From assembly GCF_016616095.2 (NCBI RefSeq), contig NZ_CP067089.2, positions 3,038,001 through 3,102,000 on the forward strand: a DNA stretch of 64,000 nucleotides, written 5' to 3'. The stretch comes from Breznakiella homolactica (GTDB lineage: Bacteria; Spirochaetota; Spirochaetia; Treponematales; Breznakiellaceae). Under the pieces are notes generated by a model. It was not told where the DNA came from. It did no database searches and was given only the letters and a program-made list of their open reading frames with translations. The position numbers and the translations under genes are program-made. Shown here one piece after another: positions 26,269 to 35,458 of the stretch; within the stretch, counting starts at the first letter, position 1, and every line of letters begins with the position of its first letter.

Positions 26269-27492
26269 TTACACTCCCGGGTCTTTGCCCGCGCCGATCT
26301 TTACCCGTTCCGCCAGGGCGTGGAGGTCGTCGCCCTTAAGGGCGCCCCCGATGAGCTCGGGAAGTTTATTCGGGGTACAGCCGAAAGCCGGAATCCCCAG
26401 GCCGCTGATTTTTCTGGCCAGGGCTTCGTCGTAGGCAGGAACACCCCGGTCGGACAATGCCAGCAGAACCAGCACGGTAACGCCGGATTCCTTGAGGTCC
26501 CCCAGCTGCCGGAGGAGCCCCGCTTCAACACCGCCTTCATACAGATCCGATATGAGGATGAACATAGTCTTCTTGGGGTTTTCCACAAATTGGGAACAGT
26601 ATTTAACGCTTTTGTTGATATCCGTGCCGCCGCCGAGCTGAACCCCGAAAAGGATATCCACCGGATCATCGCCGCAGCTTTCCGTAAGATCCACCACTTC
26701 GGTATCAAAGGCAACGATCCGGGTGTCCAGGGCGGGCATGGACGCGAAGATAGATCCCATGATGGAGGCGTAAATGATGCTGTCCGCCATGGAGCCGCTC
26801 TGGTCCATATCCAGTATAATCTGCCAGTCCTTGGTATGCCGCCGGTTCTCGAAAAAATAGAATTTCTCCGGGATGATCCGTTTCTTTTCGCGGTCGTAAT
26901 TTTTCAGATTCTTCCGGATGGTACGCTTCCAGTCGGTATTGGGCAGTGAAGGAATCGGGGAATGCTGGCGCCGGTTGAGAGCGCCGGTTACCGCCCGCTT
27001 CAGGTCATGCTCCATATACTGCATGATCTCGTCCACCAGGGCTTTAACGAGCTGCCGGGCCTGTTCCTTGGACTTTTTTGGGATGTGCCCCTGCAGAGAC
27101 AGGAGGGTACTTACCATGTTGATGTCCGGCTTGACCGTGGCCAGGGTTTCCGGTTCAAGGAGAAGCTGCTTGAGGCCTTTCCGCTCAATGGCATCCCCCT
27201 GGATGACACTGACCACATCCGAAGGAAAATAAGACCGGATGTCCGTGAGCCATTTCGCCAGATTCGGGTAGGACGGCCCAAGGCCGGCACCTTTGCCGCC
27301 GGATTCTTCCTTTGTTTCATCGTAGATCGCCGCCAGAGCCTGGTCCATGACGGTCTCCGTGTCTCCCAGGAGGGCTCCGCCGCTTCCCATACTCTGGAGT
27401 TTATCCTCCGAGGCTTTTCCCAGGATGAGGCGCCATCGCCTGAGCTGTGTTTCATTAACCGCTGGCGCGGCCGGTGTTTTGGTTTTGTTCAT
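26269..27492 (-). CDS. VWA-domain protein of MoxR/DUF5682/SWIM cluster
   Basis: A 407-residue cytoplasmic protein with a C-terminal von Willebrand factor A domain. The metal-ion-dependent adhesion site is DMDQSGSMADS (DxSxS), with further ligands in the DTEVVDLT strand and ISDLYEGG. The N-terminal about 190 residues are helical. VWA proteins encoded with MoxR ATPases act as adaptors in metal insertion or protein remodelling. Its ATG overlaps the stop of the DUF5682 gene by four bases (ATGA), a sign of coupled translation. E. coli YehP is the likely counterpart, from memory of that cluster. It is the last gene of the five-gene operon and precedes the STAND gene. Confidence 0.88.
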   Translation of the reverse strand: MNKTKTPAAPAVNETQLRRWRLILGKASEDKLQSMGSGGALLGDTETVMDQALAAIYDETKEESGGKGAGLGPSYPNLAKWLTDIRSYFPSDVVSVIQGDAIERKGLKQLLLEPETLATVKPDINMVSTLLSLQGHIPKKSKEQARQLVKALVDEIMQYMEHDLKRAVTGALNRRQHSPIPSLPNTDWKRTIRKNLKNYDREKKRIIPEKFYFFENRRHTKDWQIILDMDQSGSMADSIIYASIMGSIFASMPALDTRIVAFDTEVVDLTESCGDDPVDILFGVQLGGGTDINKSVKYCSQFVENPKKTMFILISDLYEGGVEAGLLRQLGDLKESGVTVLVLLALSDRGVPAYDEALARKISGLGIPAFGCTPNKLPELIGGALKGDDLHALAERVKIGAGKDPGV

Positions 27493-29981
27493 TCCAGGTC
27501 TCCGAAATCGAAATCGTTGAGGTCACTTAAAGCTTCCTCCTCCTGGTCGGTCAGTTCCTCCCGGAGGAATTCCGCGGCGCTTCCGGCGTCCACTCCCCAG
27601 AGTTCCGCCAGGATTTCGCAGATGCCGTTCTTTTCGTGGGGTTCAAAACCCGAGAAGACCCGCCGCAGACATACCAGGGCGCGCTTGAATTCATCATCCT
27701 CCAGTTCCGCGAGATACGCGTCGAGCTGTTTCCACAGCATGATCCGGGAAAGCAGCACGTAGCGGTTCCGCCGGCTGAGACCTTCGAACCAGAGGGCTCC
27801 TGCCTCGGGGGTGTTCCCCGCGGACAGGTGCCGGGAAACTTCGGTGAGGAGTTCATCCTCGGTAACGCTGCCCCGCTCCATGAGGATGGAAAAAGCGAAC
27901 CCTGAAAGCAGGGGGCTGCGGTCGTCCGCCTTGGCGAGTGCCGCAAGCTGACGGAGCCAGATATCGTCATTCACCGTTCCATGGTGTTCCTGGGTGATGT
28001 AATGGAGACCCGCCATGTCGTCGGCGATTTCCCGGGCTGTGTCCTCGCTGCAGGATGCCGATCCGTACAGAAGCAGGGCCGCCTTGAGAAAGAGCTGCTG
28101 GAGTATCGGTACTATTGCCTCGGTATCGAAACGCCGGACACTGCCGTACTGAACCAGGAAACTCATTTCCCGCCCCGCCCGGGCTGCCCCGGAAAAACTT
28201 TCGGTTTCGCTGGCCAGGGCCTGGAGTTTCTTAATGGCCTCCAGGATTGAGCCGGTGAGCCGGCATTCACAGGTCTGCCGCACAAGACCGGCCACTTCCA
28301 GGACATCGGCGCTTTTTTCCAGCCGGTCCTTCATCACGTAGGACGCGGCGGCTTCCACGGTATCCCCGTAGAGAACCGATTCCACAACCTGGATTTCCGT
28401 TTCCGGAGTCCAGCAGAGAATCCAGTCCTCGGCCCAGGTGGCGCTGTCCTGGCGGCGTCCCTGTTTCCGGGCAAAACCGATTCCCAGGAACGCCAGCCGG
28501 TTGAGGAACACCGACCGGTCCAGATCCAGGAAGGCAGCTTCCTCGTTTTTTACTTTCAGATTTTCCCGGAGGTCCAGTTTGAGGTCCTGGGCTACCGCGG
28601 ATTTGAATTTCTCCAGTTTAAGCTTTTTCAGCATCCGGTTCATGTCGTCCTGGATGGGCGTCTGGCTGACCCCTTCGGGGAGCGTCCCGATCCGGGTACC
28701 CACATCCAGGGACGCGAAGGCTTCGGCAATTCCCGTGACTTCCCCCCCGGCCATGGCTGCCACGGCGCTGTCGTGGAGATCCTTTAACGTGGGCAGAGTT
28801 CCGCCGTGGATGTACTGCAGAGATTTGGCCAGCCGGACCGCCTCGATGGCCGAAGCCGTGGAGGAGTATCCCTGCTTAGCCCGGTACAGCCGGGACAGTT
28901 CGGTGATGTACTGTTCGGGGAGGTTTTCCAGCCGGCCTTCCTCCATGGCGCTGTACATCATCTCGTAGTAAAAAGGCGCGTGGTTCCCCGCGCCGTAACC
29001 GGAGAAGCTCCCCAGGCGGTAATAGGAATAGGGCATAAGCGTCATCCGGGTTTCCGCCCGGGGAAGGGCTGCCAGTTCCGCGTCGTCCATGGGTTCGGTT
29101 TCCATGACCCCTTTCACATGATAGGCGCCCAGGATAACCGCGATTTTGTCCGGCGGAGTACCGCCGGCAATAGCTTCGGTGATGCAGCGCTTCATGTAGG
29201 ATTCCCGGAGGTAATTAATGGAAGCCGCCAGGGGATCGGCGTCCTTTTCCCCGGCTTCGGTCATGGCCCGCATTTCCGCGGAATGGAGTGCCACCGCCCT
29301 GAGGTACGCGCCGGTTTCCGTGTTATGTTCAAAACTGCGTTCCCAGTAGGTATCGTAATCCGTCTCGCCGCCGAGCTCGGCTATTTTTTCGTAGAGTCCA
29401 TTGCTGTACCGGTAGAATTCCGTCCGCTGCCGGACCTGTTCCTCTTCGGCTCCGGATGCCGGCTGCGGAGCGGTACTGTCCGTTTCACCATTGGATTCAC
29501 TGTCTTCCTGCGCCTCAAGTTCCTGCTGCCGGGAAAATTGTTTGACCCGGATTTCCTCCTGGAGCCGGTACAGGGGTGTTTTCACATCCGACGGCAGGTC
29601 AATAAAACGGCTCTTTTTTTTATGTTCCTTTGCCCAGAGCAGAGCCTGGTATTCCGGGGAATAGGATGCCAGGGGATATACGATGGAATGTACCGGTACA
29701 TCCGCGGTATAGCAGAGCACCGCCACCGGCGGCTGTACACCCCGGCGGGTAAGGTCTTCGATGAGGACACTGGTATCCGACGGGCTTTCGATGAGCACCA
29801 GATCCGGACGGATTTCGTCCAGGAAACGGCGGACGTGCCAGGCTCCGGCGGCGGAAAGATGGCGTATACCAAAAAGATGCACCCCTTCGGGTGTGCGCCA
29901 GGGCTGTTCCGCCGGCGGGATTTCCCCGGAAGCCGGGCCGGTTACGCCAGGTCCCTGCATGCTTTGTACAGCGGCTGCCAC
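27489..29981 (-). CDS. DUF5682-family protein
   Basis: An 830-residue cytoplasmic protein of a family known from MoxR/VWA clusters. The N-terminus carries its hallmark (VHLFGIRHLSAAGAWHVRRF then DLVLIESPSD), a Rossmann-like segment with conserved His, Asp and Glu that recalls TraB/ChaN-type hydrolase folds, and AVILGAYHVKG later. The middle and end are helical, with a Glu/Asp-rich tail. No enzymatic activity has been shown to me by sequence alone. The GTG at 29981 has a GAGGGGG ribosome binding site; an ATG at 29960 is the alternative. It overlaps the end of the MoxR gene by 40 bases, and the VWA gene by four, so the three are tightly linked. Confidence 0.82.
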   Translation of the reverse strand: MAAAVQSMQGPGVTGPASGEIPPAEQPWRTPEGVHLFGIRHLSAAGAWHVRRFLDEIRPDLVLIESPSDTSVLIEDLTRRGVQPPVAVLCYTADVPVHSIVYPLASYSPEYQALLWAKEHKKKSRFIDLPSDVKTPLYRLQEEIRVKQFSRQQELEAQEDSESNGETDSTAPQPASGAEEEQVRQRTEFYRYSNGLYEKIAELGGETDYDTYWERSFEHNTETGAYLRAVALHSAEMRAMTEAGEKDADPLAASINYLRESYMKRCITEAIAGGTPPDKIAVILGAYHVKGVMETEPMDDAELAALPRAETRMTLMPYSYYRLGSFSGYGAGNHAPFYYEMMYSAMEEGRLENLPEQYITELSRLYRAKQGYSSTASAIEAVRLAKSLQYIHGGTLPTLKDLHDSAVAAMAGGEVTGIAEAFASLDVGTRIGTLPEGVSQTPIQDDMNRMLKKLKLEKFKSAVAQDLKLDLRENLKVKNEEAAFLDLDRSVFLNRLAFLGIGFARKQGRRQDSATWAEDWILCWTPETEIQVVESVLYGDTVEAAASYVMKDRLEKSADVLEVAGLVRQTCECRLTGSILEAIKKLQALASETESFSGAARAGREMSFLVQYGSVRRFDTEAIVPILQQLFLKAALLLYGSASCSEDTAREIADDMAGLHYITQEHHGTVNDDIWLRQLAALAKADDRSPLLSGFAFSILMERGSVTEDELLTEVSRHLSAGNTPEAGALWFEGLSRRNRYVLLSRIMLWKQLDAYLAELEDDEFKRALVCLRRVFSGFEPHEKNGICEILAELWGVDAGSAAEFLREELTDQEEEALSDLNDFDFGDLE

Positions 29982-31039
29982 GCGAGCCCCCTCTTCTTCA
30001 TGATGTTTTCCAGATATTCGCTCCAGGCGACCTTGTCTTTTTCCTCGTCCTTTATAACCGCGCCGGTGAGGCCCGCGGCGATATCCGCGTCGCTGACGGT
30101 GCCGTCCCCGAAGGAGCCCGCCAGGGCCATGGCGTTGGTCAGGAGGGAAATAGCCTCGGCGGTGGAAACCACCCCGGTGGGAGGTTTGATCTTCTGCTTG
30201 CCGTCCAGGGTCTGGCCGCCCCGGAGTTCCCGGAATACCGTGACCACCTTGGCCACCGCTTCTTCCGCCGGCACCTTGGAGGTGAGATTGTAATTTGAGG
30301 AAATTTCCCCTACCCGTTTTTTGACAATCTCCACTTCGGTTTCCAGATCCGCCGGAGTGGGGAGCACCACAATGTTGAACCGCCGTTTCAGGGCGGCGCT
30401 CATATCGTTGACCCCTTTGTCCCGGGTGTTGGCGGTGGCGATGATGGAGAATCCCCGCCGGGCGGAAACATCCCTAGCCAGCTCATTCACGGCGATGGTT
30501 TTTTCCGAAAGAATTGAAATAAGGGCGTCCTGGACTTCCGACTGGCACCGGGAGATTTCCTCGATCCGGGCGATACCGCCGGACTCCATGGCGGCCATGA
30601 TGGGGCTTTTGATCAGAGCCTTATCGCTGGGACCTTCCGCCAGAAGCAGGGCGTAATTCCAGGAATACCGGATCTGCTCCTCGCTGGTGCCGGCGGTTCC
30701 CTGGACGACCTGGGTACTGTCGTTGTAAATCGCCGCCGACAGGTTTTCCGAGAGCCAGGACTTGGCGGTTCCCGGCTCGCCGATCAGGAGCAGCGCCCGG
30801 TCGGTAAGCAGCGTGGCGATGGCCACCTCCACAAGCCGGTTGTGGCCGATGTACTTGGGAATAATATCCGTACCGCCGGCTTTTCCGCCGGTGATAAATT
30901 TGAGAACCTGCCGGGGGGACATCTGCCAGCCCGCGGGAATCGGATCCTTGTCTTCCTTCTTAAGTGCCTCTATCTCATGGGCATAGAGTTTCTCCGCGGG
31001 AAGCCGGAGAATATCCTTCGTTTCGTTTTTTTCAGCCAT
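29942..31039 (-). CDS. MoxR-type AAA+ ATPase
   Basis: A 365-residue AAA+ ATPase of the MoxR/YehL branch. Walker A is GEPGTAKS, the Walker B position reads GIARIEEIS (Glu in place of the usual first Asp), sensor 1 is in IATANTRDKG, and an arginine finger is in ALKRRFNIVVLP. A helical lid and the sensor 2 region follow. By family it forms a ring that uses ATP to remodel a client with the help of a VWA partner, here the gene at 26269. The start has an AAGGAG site. It follows the HEAT-like gene by 10 bases. Highly conserved domain, client unknown. Confidence 0.92.
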   Translation of the reverse strand: MAEKNETKDILRLPAEKLYAHEIEALKKEDKDPIPAGWQMSPRQVLKFITGGKAGGTDIIPKYIGHNRLVEVAIATLLTDRALLLIGEPGTAKSWLSENLSAAIYNDSTQVVQGTAGTSEEQIRYSWNYALLLAEGPSDKALIKSPIMAAMESGGIARIEEISRCQSEVQDALISILSEKTIAVNELARDVSARRGFSIIATANTRDKGVNDMSAALKRRFNIVVLPTPADLETEVEIVKKRVGEISSNYNLTSKVPAEEAVAKVVTVFRELRGGQTLDGKQKIKPPTGVVSTAEAISLLTNAMALAGSFGDGTVSDADIAAGLTGAVIKDEEKDKVAWSEYLENIMKKRGLAWQPLYKACRDLA

Positions 31040-31049
31040 GGTGCACTCC

Positions 31050-32651
31050 TTACTGTATTGTTCCGGGGTTGTTGGTATTGATGGTAAGCATCAGCTCTTC
31101 CTTGGCATACCCCGCCTTTATGAATTTTTCGTAATACTTCATCGCTTCGGGATGTTTGTTCGCGAAAGCCCGGGACAGGATGTCGGCGTAATAATTTTCC
31201 CGCCGGTTGGGCCGGTCCTTGATCTGTTTCGCGCAGATTTCCAGAAGCTGCTTCCAGGTCTTCACATCATTGTTGTAAATATACCGGTAAGCCAGATAGG
31301 AATCCCCCCGGGCAACAAAGAAACCTGCCCAGCGGGGGTCCCAGGGTTTCCGGTCGTCGGGGATACGGCTGTCCCAGTCGAGGCCATAGACCCGGTTGAG
31401 CAGGTTGTAGGAATAACCTTTGGACCGCATCACGTCCTTGCAGCGTTCAAACACTTCCTCACGGGAAAAGAGCCGGATACAGGCCACGAGCTTATAGTAT
31501 CCCAGGGATTCATTTTTTTCCGAAGCCGCCAGGAGAAGCCGGTTTTTCCGTTCCGTATTTTCCTCCGCGATAATACCCAGAAGGTTTTCCAGATCCAGGA
31601 GGTACACCGCGTCGGCGTAAAACTTCGGATCGGCGTAGAGTTTTTCGATCAGGACCAGACCCGCTTCCTCGTTCCGCCGGGCCAGAACCCGGAGGAGCAC
31701 CGCCAGCCTGGTGTGGCTTTCCTTAAACGCCGGAAGGATCCGTTCAGCTTCCTCCTGGACTTTGGCAGCCACATCGGGATTCTTTGAGGCAGCCAAGGCT
31801 TCTTCAAGATGGCCGATATTCGCCTTGCCCAGGCCTTCCAGAATCAGTTCGTCCCCCCGGGCGGAACCGAGCTTTACCAGGGCGGCGAAAGCAGCGGCTT
31901 TGACATCTCCCTTTTTGTCCTTGGTACAGGACAGGAGAGTTTCTTCATACTTCGGATCTTCCCCAAGGGCATGGATGGCTTCCACCGCCACGTGGGACGC
32001 GCCCTCCGCCAGGGCGGTCTCGGCCAGGGGAAGGATGGCCTTTCCCGTAAGGTGATAGAGAATTCTGAAAAGCCGGGCGTGCCGTTTGCTTCCTTTAATA
32101 TCCAGGGATTCCTCGATAAAAGGAACCATATCCTGCCCCACCGCGGGAATGATCACATCCGCAATATAGTTTGAAATAAAGCTGCGGTTGTCGGTAACGG
32201 CCGCGGCGTAGGCGGCAAAAAGCCGGGGGTCCCGGAACAGGCCGGATTCATAAATCTCGCGCACAAGATCGGAATGGGCCTGAGACCCCGATGTAAGAAG
32301 GGTTATCAGTTCATTCAGTTTTGAATAGGGCGTCCTGGCCACCGTAAGGGGCTTTGCCGCGTAAACCATGTCCCCGGGAGTTTCGCCGGTATCGGTGCTG
32401 CCCTGGGTATACCGGATTGAATACAGGAGCATTCCCGCTTCCATGAGCGCCTCCGGAGTGGCGCTGCCGTCGCCTCCGGTAAGAGCAATAAGGCGCTCCG
32501 CCAAAGTATTAAACACCGGGGCTTTTTCCCCGAGCTTCTGCAGGGCGGGAATGTATTTTTTAATCCGGGGATCGTCCCTGCCCAGGGAGCTTCCGGCGAT
32601 ATACAGCCGGGTAATTTCATCGTTCAGTTCATTTAAAATCGGTATAGCCAT
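31050..32651 (-). CDS. HEAT-repeat-like protein of the MoxR/VWA cluster
   Basis: A 533-residue, almost entirely alpha-helical protein. Residues about 215-330 resemble HEAT/PBS-type repeats (VAVEAIHALGEDPKYEETLL, GDVKAAAFAALVKLGSARGDELIL), each with paired helices of about 30-35 residues. There is no signal peptide or catalytic motif. It lies between the SWIM gene (9 bases) and the MoxR gene (10 bases) in the operon and is likely a scaffold or adaptor for client binding. I recognise no named family. A GGGGG box precedes the ATG. Confidence 0.75.
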   Translation of the reverse strand: MAIPILNELNDEITRLYIAGSSLGRDDPRIKKYIPALQKLGEKAPVFNTLAERLIALTGGDGSATPEALMEAGMLLYSIRYTQGSTDTGETPGDMVYAAKPLTVARTPYSKLNELITLLTSGSQAHSDLVREIYESGLFRDPRLFAAYAAAVTDNRSFISNYIADVIIPAVGQDMVPFIEESLDIKGSKRHARLFRILYHLTGKAILPLAETALAEGASHVAVEAIHALGEDPKYEETLLSCTKDKKGDVKAAAFAALVKLGSARGDELILEGLGKANIGHLEEALAASKNPDVAAKVQEEAERILPAFKESHTRLAVLLRVLARRNEEAGLVLIEKLYADPKFYADAVYLLDLENLLGIIAEENTERKNRLLLAASEKNESLGYYKLVACIRLFSREEVFERCKDVMRSKGYSYNLLNRVYGLDWDSRIPDDRKPWDPRWAGFFVARGDSYLAYRYIYNNDVKTWKQLLEICAKQIKDRPNRRENYYADILSRAFANKHPEAMKYYEKFIKAGYAKEELMLTINTNNPGTIQ

Positions 32652-32660
32652 GGTGTCCCC

Positions 32661-34109
32661 CTAGTAGGTGAAGCGGATGAGTTCATCCCCGGTGATGAGC
32701 GCCACCGGCACCGCGTAAAGCAGGTCGGTCTTCATGTCCTGGGAAAAGCGGCAGACCAGGGTCTGGCCTTCCGCCTGCTCCCGGGTCAGTTTTTTCATGA
32801 GAAAGCCGAAGTCCTCCGGATTCAGGGGAATTGATGTTCCCGCTTCATCGACTATATAGAGAGTCCCCTTCCCGTCCTGGCCCAGCCGGGCAATCTTTAA
32901 CGCGAAAATAGGTCTCTTGTCCGCCAGAGGGCTTTTGATCTGGTTTTTTACGGCTTTGATGACTTCGGCGAAATTTCCGGCGCCCCGGTCACGGGCTTTC
33001 AGTAAATCGGCCTTTTCCGTTTCCCGGTGCTCGGACTTTTCCCACCGTACCCGGGGATTCCGGTCGCCGGGGTATATGTACAGGGCACTGGTGGTAAGCA
33101 CCGGGAAAAAGCTGTCTTCCTCCCGGACGTATTTCTGCGCCCTGAAGGGCCGGAAATTCTCGGTAAGGTAAATATCTCCGGTACCGAGGGAAATCCAGAT
33201 ACCTTCATCGGTAAACTGTTTTTTTGCCTGATCCTCAAAGACCGAAAAACCAACCTGGAGGAGTTCGGCGTTTTCCGCGTACCGTCCCTTTTCCCGGAGC
33301 TCCGCCAGTTTCCAGGCGTATCCCATCTGCTCTTCAATGGATGAATTAAGCATGGCGTCCTCCGCGGTGTTGGGTGTTTGCGGAAACGCCTCAAAATCAG
33401 CGGCCTTGCTTTCGGTATAGGTTCTGCTCTTTTTGAGCAGGGCGTACAGGTAATTGATGCTTCCCACTGCGTCGGTAAAATCCTGGTTCTTCTGGGCCTC
33501 CGAGGCCTGGATGAGCAGGTCCGTCATGGCCGCCTGGATGCCGCCGATGTAGTAGTTGCCCAGTTCCTTAACCTGTTCCCCGTAGAGTTTCTCATTTTTC
33601 CGGTCAACACTGTGGAGCCCCGCAAGCACGATGTTGTGCAGGATTTTTTCCGCCAGGGCGATACCCTCCAGCTGGGTGCGGCACTTCTTGGCCGCGGCGG
33701 AGGCTTTCGCCTTGGTCATTTCCTTGGGCCCCGGATCCTCCGCCTCCTTGGCGGCTTTCTTTTCCTCCCGCTGCTGGATCTTGCTCCGCTTCGCCGCGAT
33801 GTCCTCGGGAACCTCCGCGGTTTTAAATTCCTTTCCCTGGACCTTGCAGTAGAGAAGCCCCGCCGCGTGTTTGCAGGGAATCTGCCGGCTGGGGCAGCTG
33901 CACCGGGGAACGGGTTTTTCCGGATCCGCGAAATCCACGGAACACAGATACGGAGTCTTTCCGCTTCCTTTGCAACTTCCGAAAAGCAGGGTCCCGTCAT
34001 CGCTGACAAAAAGCCCCTCGAAGCTGCCCTTGGCAGCCAGCCCCCGGCCGTTGGCCACGGTGGAAGCGTTGCCCGTAAAATGGATAATGAAGTCTTCGGT
34101 AATATTCAT
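32661..34109 (-). CDS. SWIM zinc-finger protein, first gene of the MoxR/VWA operon
   Basis: A 482-residue cytoplasmic protein. Residues about 85-105 form a SWIM zinc finger (CSCPSRQIPCKH, pattern CxC then CxH), which binds DNA or proteins. The following Lys/Glu-rich helical stretch (residues about 110-140) is a linker, and the remainder is a mixed domain with the LPEDxGF-like end (PLNPEDFGFLMKKLT). Related SWIM proteins are encoded beside MoxR, VWA and DUF5682 genes in other bacteria (E. coli YehQ from memory). It starts the operon; the GGGAGG ribosome binding site is just upstream. Function of the finger in the system is unknown, substrate or nucleic-acid recognition is inferred. Confidence 0.85.
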   Translation of the reverse strand: MNITEDFIIHFTGNASTVANGRGLAAKGSFEGLFVSDDGTLLFGSCKGSGKTPYLCSVDFADPEKPVPRCSCPSRQIPCKHAAGLLYCKVQGKEFKTAEVPEDIAAKRSKIQQREEKKAAKEAEDPGPKEMTKAKASAAAKKCRTQLEGIALAEKILHNIVLAGLHSVDRKNEKLYGEQVKELGNYYIGGIQAAMTDLLIQASEAQKNQDFTDAVGSINYLYALLKKSRTYTESKAADFEAFPQTPNTAEDAMLNSSIEEQMGYAWKLAELREKGRYAENAELLQVGFSVFEDQAKKQFTDEGIWISLGTGDIYLTENFRPFRAQKYVREEDSFFPVLTTSALYIYPGDRNPRVRWEKSEHRETEKADLLKARDRGAGNFAEVIKAVKNQIKSPLADKRPIFALKIARLGQDGKGTLYIVDEAGTSIPLNPEDFGFLMKKLTREQAEGQTLVCRFSQDMKTDLLYAVPVALITGDELIRFTY

Positions 34110-34188
34110 GGCCCCTCCCGGCTGTATGAGAAAATTAACTGAATACCGTTTTGAAATAGACCGTACGTTTACATAAAAGATAGCGTGA

Positions 34189-34222
34189 AAAAAGAATAAA
34201 TCCTTGATCCGGATTTATTTTT
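34189..34222 (-). terminator. Intrinsic terminator in the leader of the MoxR/VWA operon
   Basis: A 9-bp perfect stem (34195-34203 with 34211-34219) with a 7-base loop. On the minus strand it is followed by a run of seven T after one C; on the plus strand by five T. It stands 80 bases before the SWIM start codon and could be an attenuator if the promoter lies further upstream, or a stop for antisense transcripts. Confidence 0.6.
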
Positions 34223-34268
34223 CCCTTTCATACTACCCGTGAAGAAAGGATTAAGTAAAGCAGGTTCC

Positions 34269-34307
34269 CGGCAGCCGCGGCCGGGAAGGTACCGGCCGCG
34301 GCTGCCG
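34269..34307. repeat. 16-bp perfect GC-rich hairpin in divergent spacer
   Basis: Two perfectly complementary 16-base arms (34269-34284 and 34292-34307) rich in G and C with a 7-base loop, in the spacer between the SWIM gene (minus) and the flavin-binding gene (plus). The following bases are only loosely T-rich, so a terminator is uncertain. A weak promoter for the plus-strand gene (TTTCAA at 34316, TATGCT at 34339, 17 bases apart) begins just after it. Confidence 0.6.
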
Positions 34308-34365
34308 TCTGTCTATTTCAACGGATTTGGTTTTGCGTTATGCTGATAGCAAGGAGATGAATTGT

Positions 34366-34845
34366 ATGAGAAGAAAAGACCGGGAAATAACGGATGTAAA
34401 CGAAATTCTCGAAGTCATCAATTCATGCAAAGTCTGCAGGCTCGCCATGGCAGACAATAACCGGCCGTATATTGTACCTTTGAATTTCGGATATACCTTT
34501 GAAGGGGACCGGATGGTTCTGTATTTCCACAGCGCCAAAACCGGCGAAAAAATCGATATCATGAAAAAGAACGGCACTGTCTGTTTTGAGATGGACGGAG
34601 ACCATACCCTTATCGAAGGGCCCCACGCCTGTGACTACGGATTCGCCTACCGGAGTGTGATCGGGTTCGGGACGGTATCATTTATTGAAGACGACAAAGA
34701 AAAAACCTTTGCCCTGAATACCATCATGAAACACCAGACCGACGACTCCCGGGAGTACACCTACGGGGAGAATCATCTGCGGAACGTGTGCGTGTACAAA
34801 GTCATCTGCTCCTCATTCACGGGAAAACAGAAACGGTTCTTTATC
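34366..34845 (+). CDS. Pyridoxamine 5'-phosphate oxidase-like flavin-binding protein
   Basis: A 160-residue split-barrel flavoprotein of the NimA/PNPOx-like family. N-terminal residues LEVINSCKVCRLAMADNNRPYIVPLNFGY and FHSAKTGEKIDIMKKN make up the FMN-binding region, and the short C-terminus matches the NimA group. Such proteins reduce nitro compounds or bind flavin for unknown tasks. I moved the start from an upstream TTG at 34327 to the ATG at 34366, which has AAGGAG nine bases upstream. Its end meets that of the HD-domain gene on the opposite strand, so the stop codons overlap. Confidence 0.85.
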
Positions 34846-35446
34846 TGAACCACTCATACGCCTCAAGCAGCCAGGGATGCATTACTTTTAATGATGCTTT
34901 GTTTTCGATAAGGTAATTCACAAACGCTTTTGTACCGGCTTCCAGGGATACCTTCAGATTGTCTTCCACCAAATCCAGATACGGCGGCCTTCCGGCCTGG
35001 TCCCATCGAATTTTATCGGAGATGAAAACGATCATGTCCAGCTTTGACGGGTTCGCCTTTAATGTCGTATGGCAGCGTACGGCGCTCAGGATTTCAGTGT
35101 CCCGGATTCCGAATATTCTTTCCGCGATTTCGGCGGAAAGTTTCTGATGCAGTATCATCGGAAAAACCCGCTCTTCTTCGAAGATCTCCAAATTGAATCC
35201 TTCGGCGACACCCAGCCGCTGATCATTGGGAATGACACAGCTGACATCGTGGAAAAAGGATGCCAGTTCCGCCTTATCCGGATCCGCGTCAAACAGTACG
35301 GACAGTTCCCTGCTCTTTTCCGCGACGTTTTTTACATGCTGAATAAGTTCGTCTTTATGGTAACTTTCAATCAACCCGACAATGTCGGCAGCCGTATCTC
35401 CCGTTGCTGTATACCGGGCCGTTATCTCTTCAAACATGGATCCCAT
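34841..35446 (-). CDS. HD-domain protein, YqeK-like
   Basis: A 201-residue HD-domain phosphohydrolase resembling the YqeK family, which is known to hydrolyse diadenosine tetraphosphate. The first His (QHVKN), FFHDVS (the HD pair) and ILSAVRCHTT with DKIRW show the metal ligands in the right order. The GGAGG ribosome binding site precedes the ATG. It is not next to nadD, which is where YqeK is usually found, so its substrate is uncertain. It overlaps the end of the plus-strand flavin-binding gene by a few bases. Confidence 0.82.
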   Translation of the reverse strand: MGSMFEEITARYTATGDTAADIVGLIESYHKDELIQHVKNVAEKSRELSVLFDADPDKAELASFFHDVSCVIPNDQRLGVAEGFNLEIFEEERVFPMILHQKLSAEIAERIFGIRDTEILSAVRCHTTLKANPSKLDMIVFISDKIRWDQAGRPPYLDLVEDNLKVSLEAGTKAFVNYLIENKASLKVMHPWLLEAYEWFR

Positions 35447-35458
35447 CCAAAACCTCCG

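Noticed and set aside
28806..30293. Long plus-strand open frame antisense to DUF5682 and MoxR genes
   Set aside because: No family features; the minus-strand genes have Walker and family motifs.
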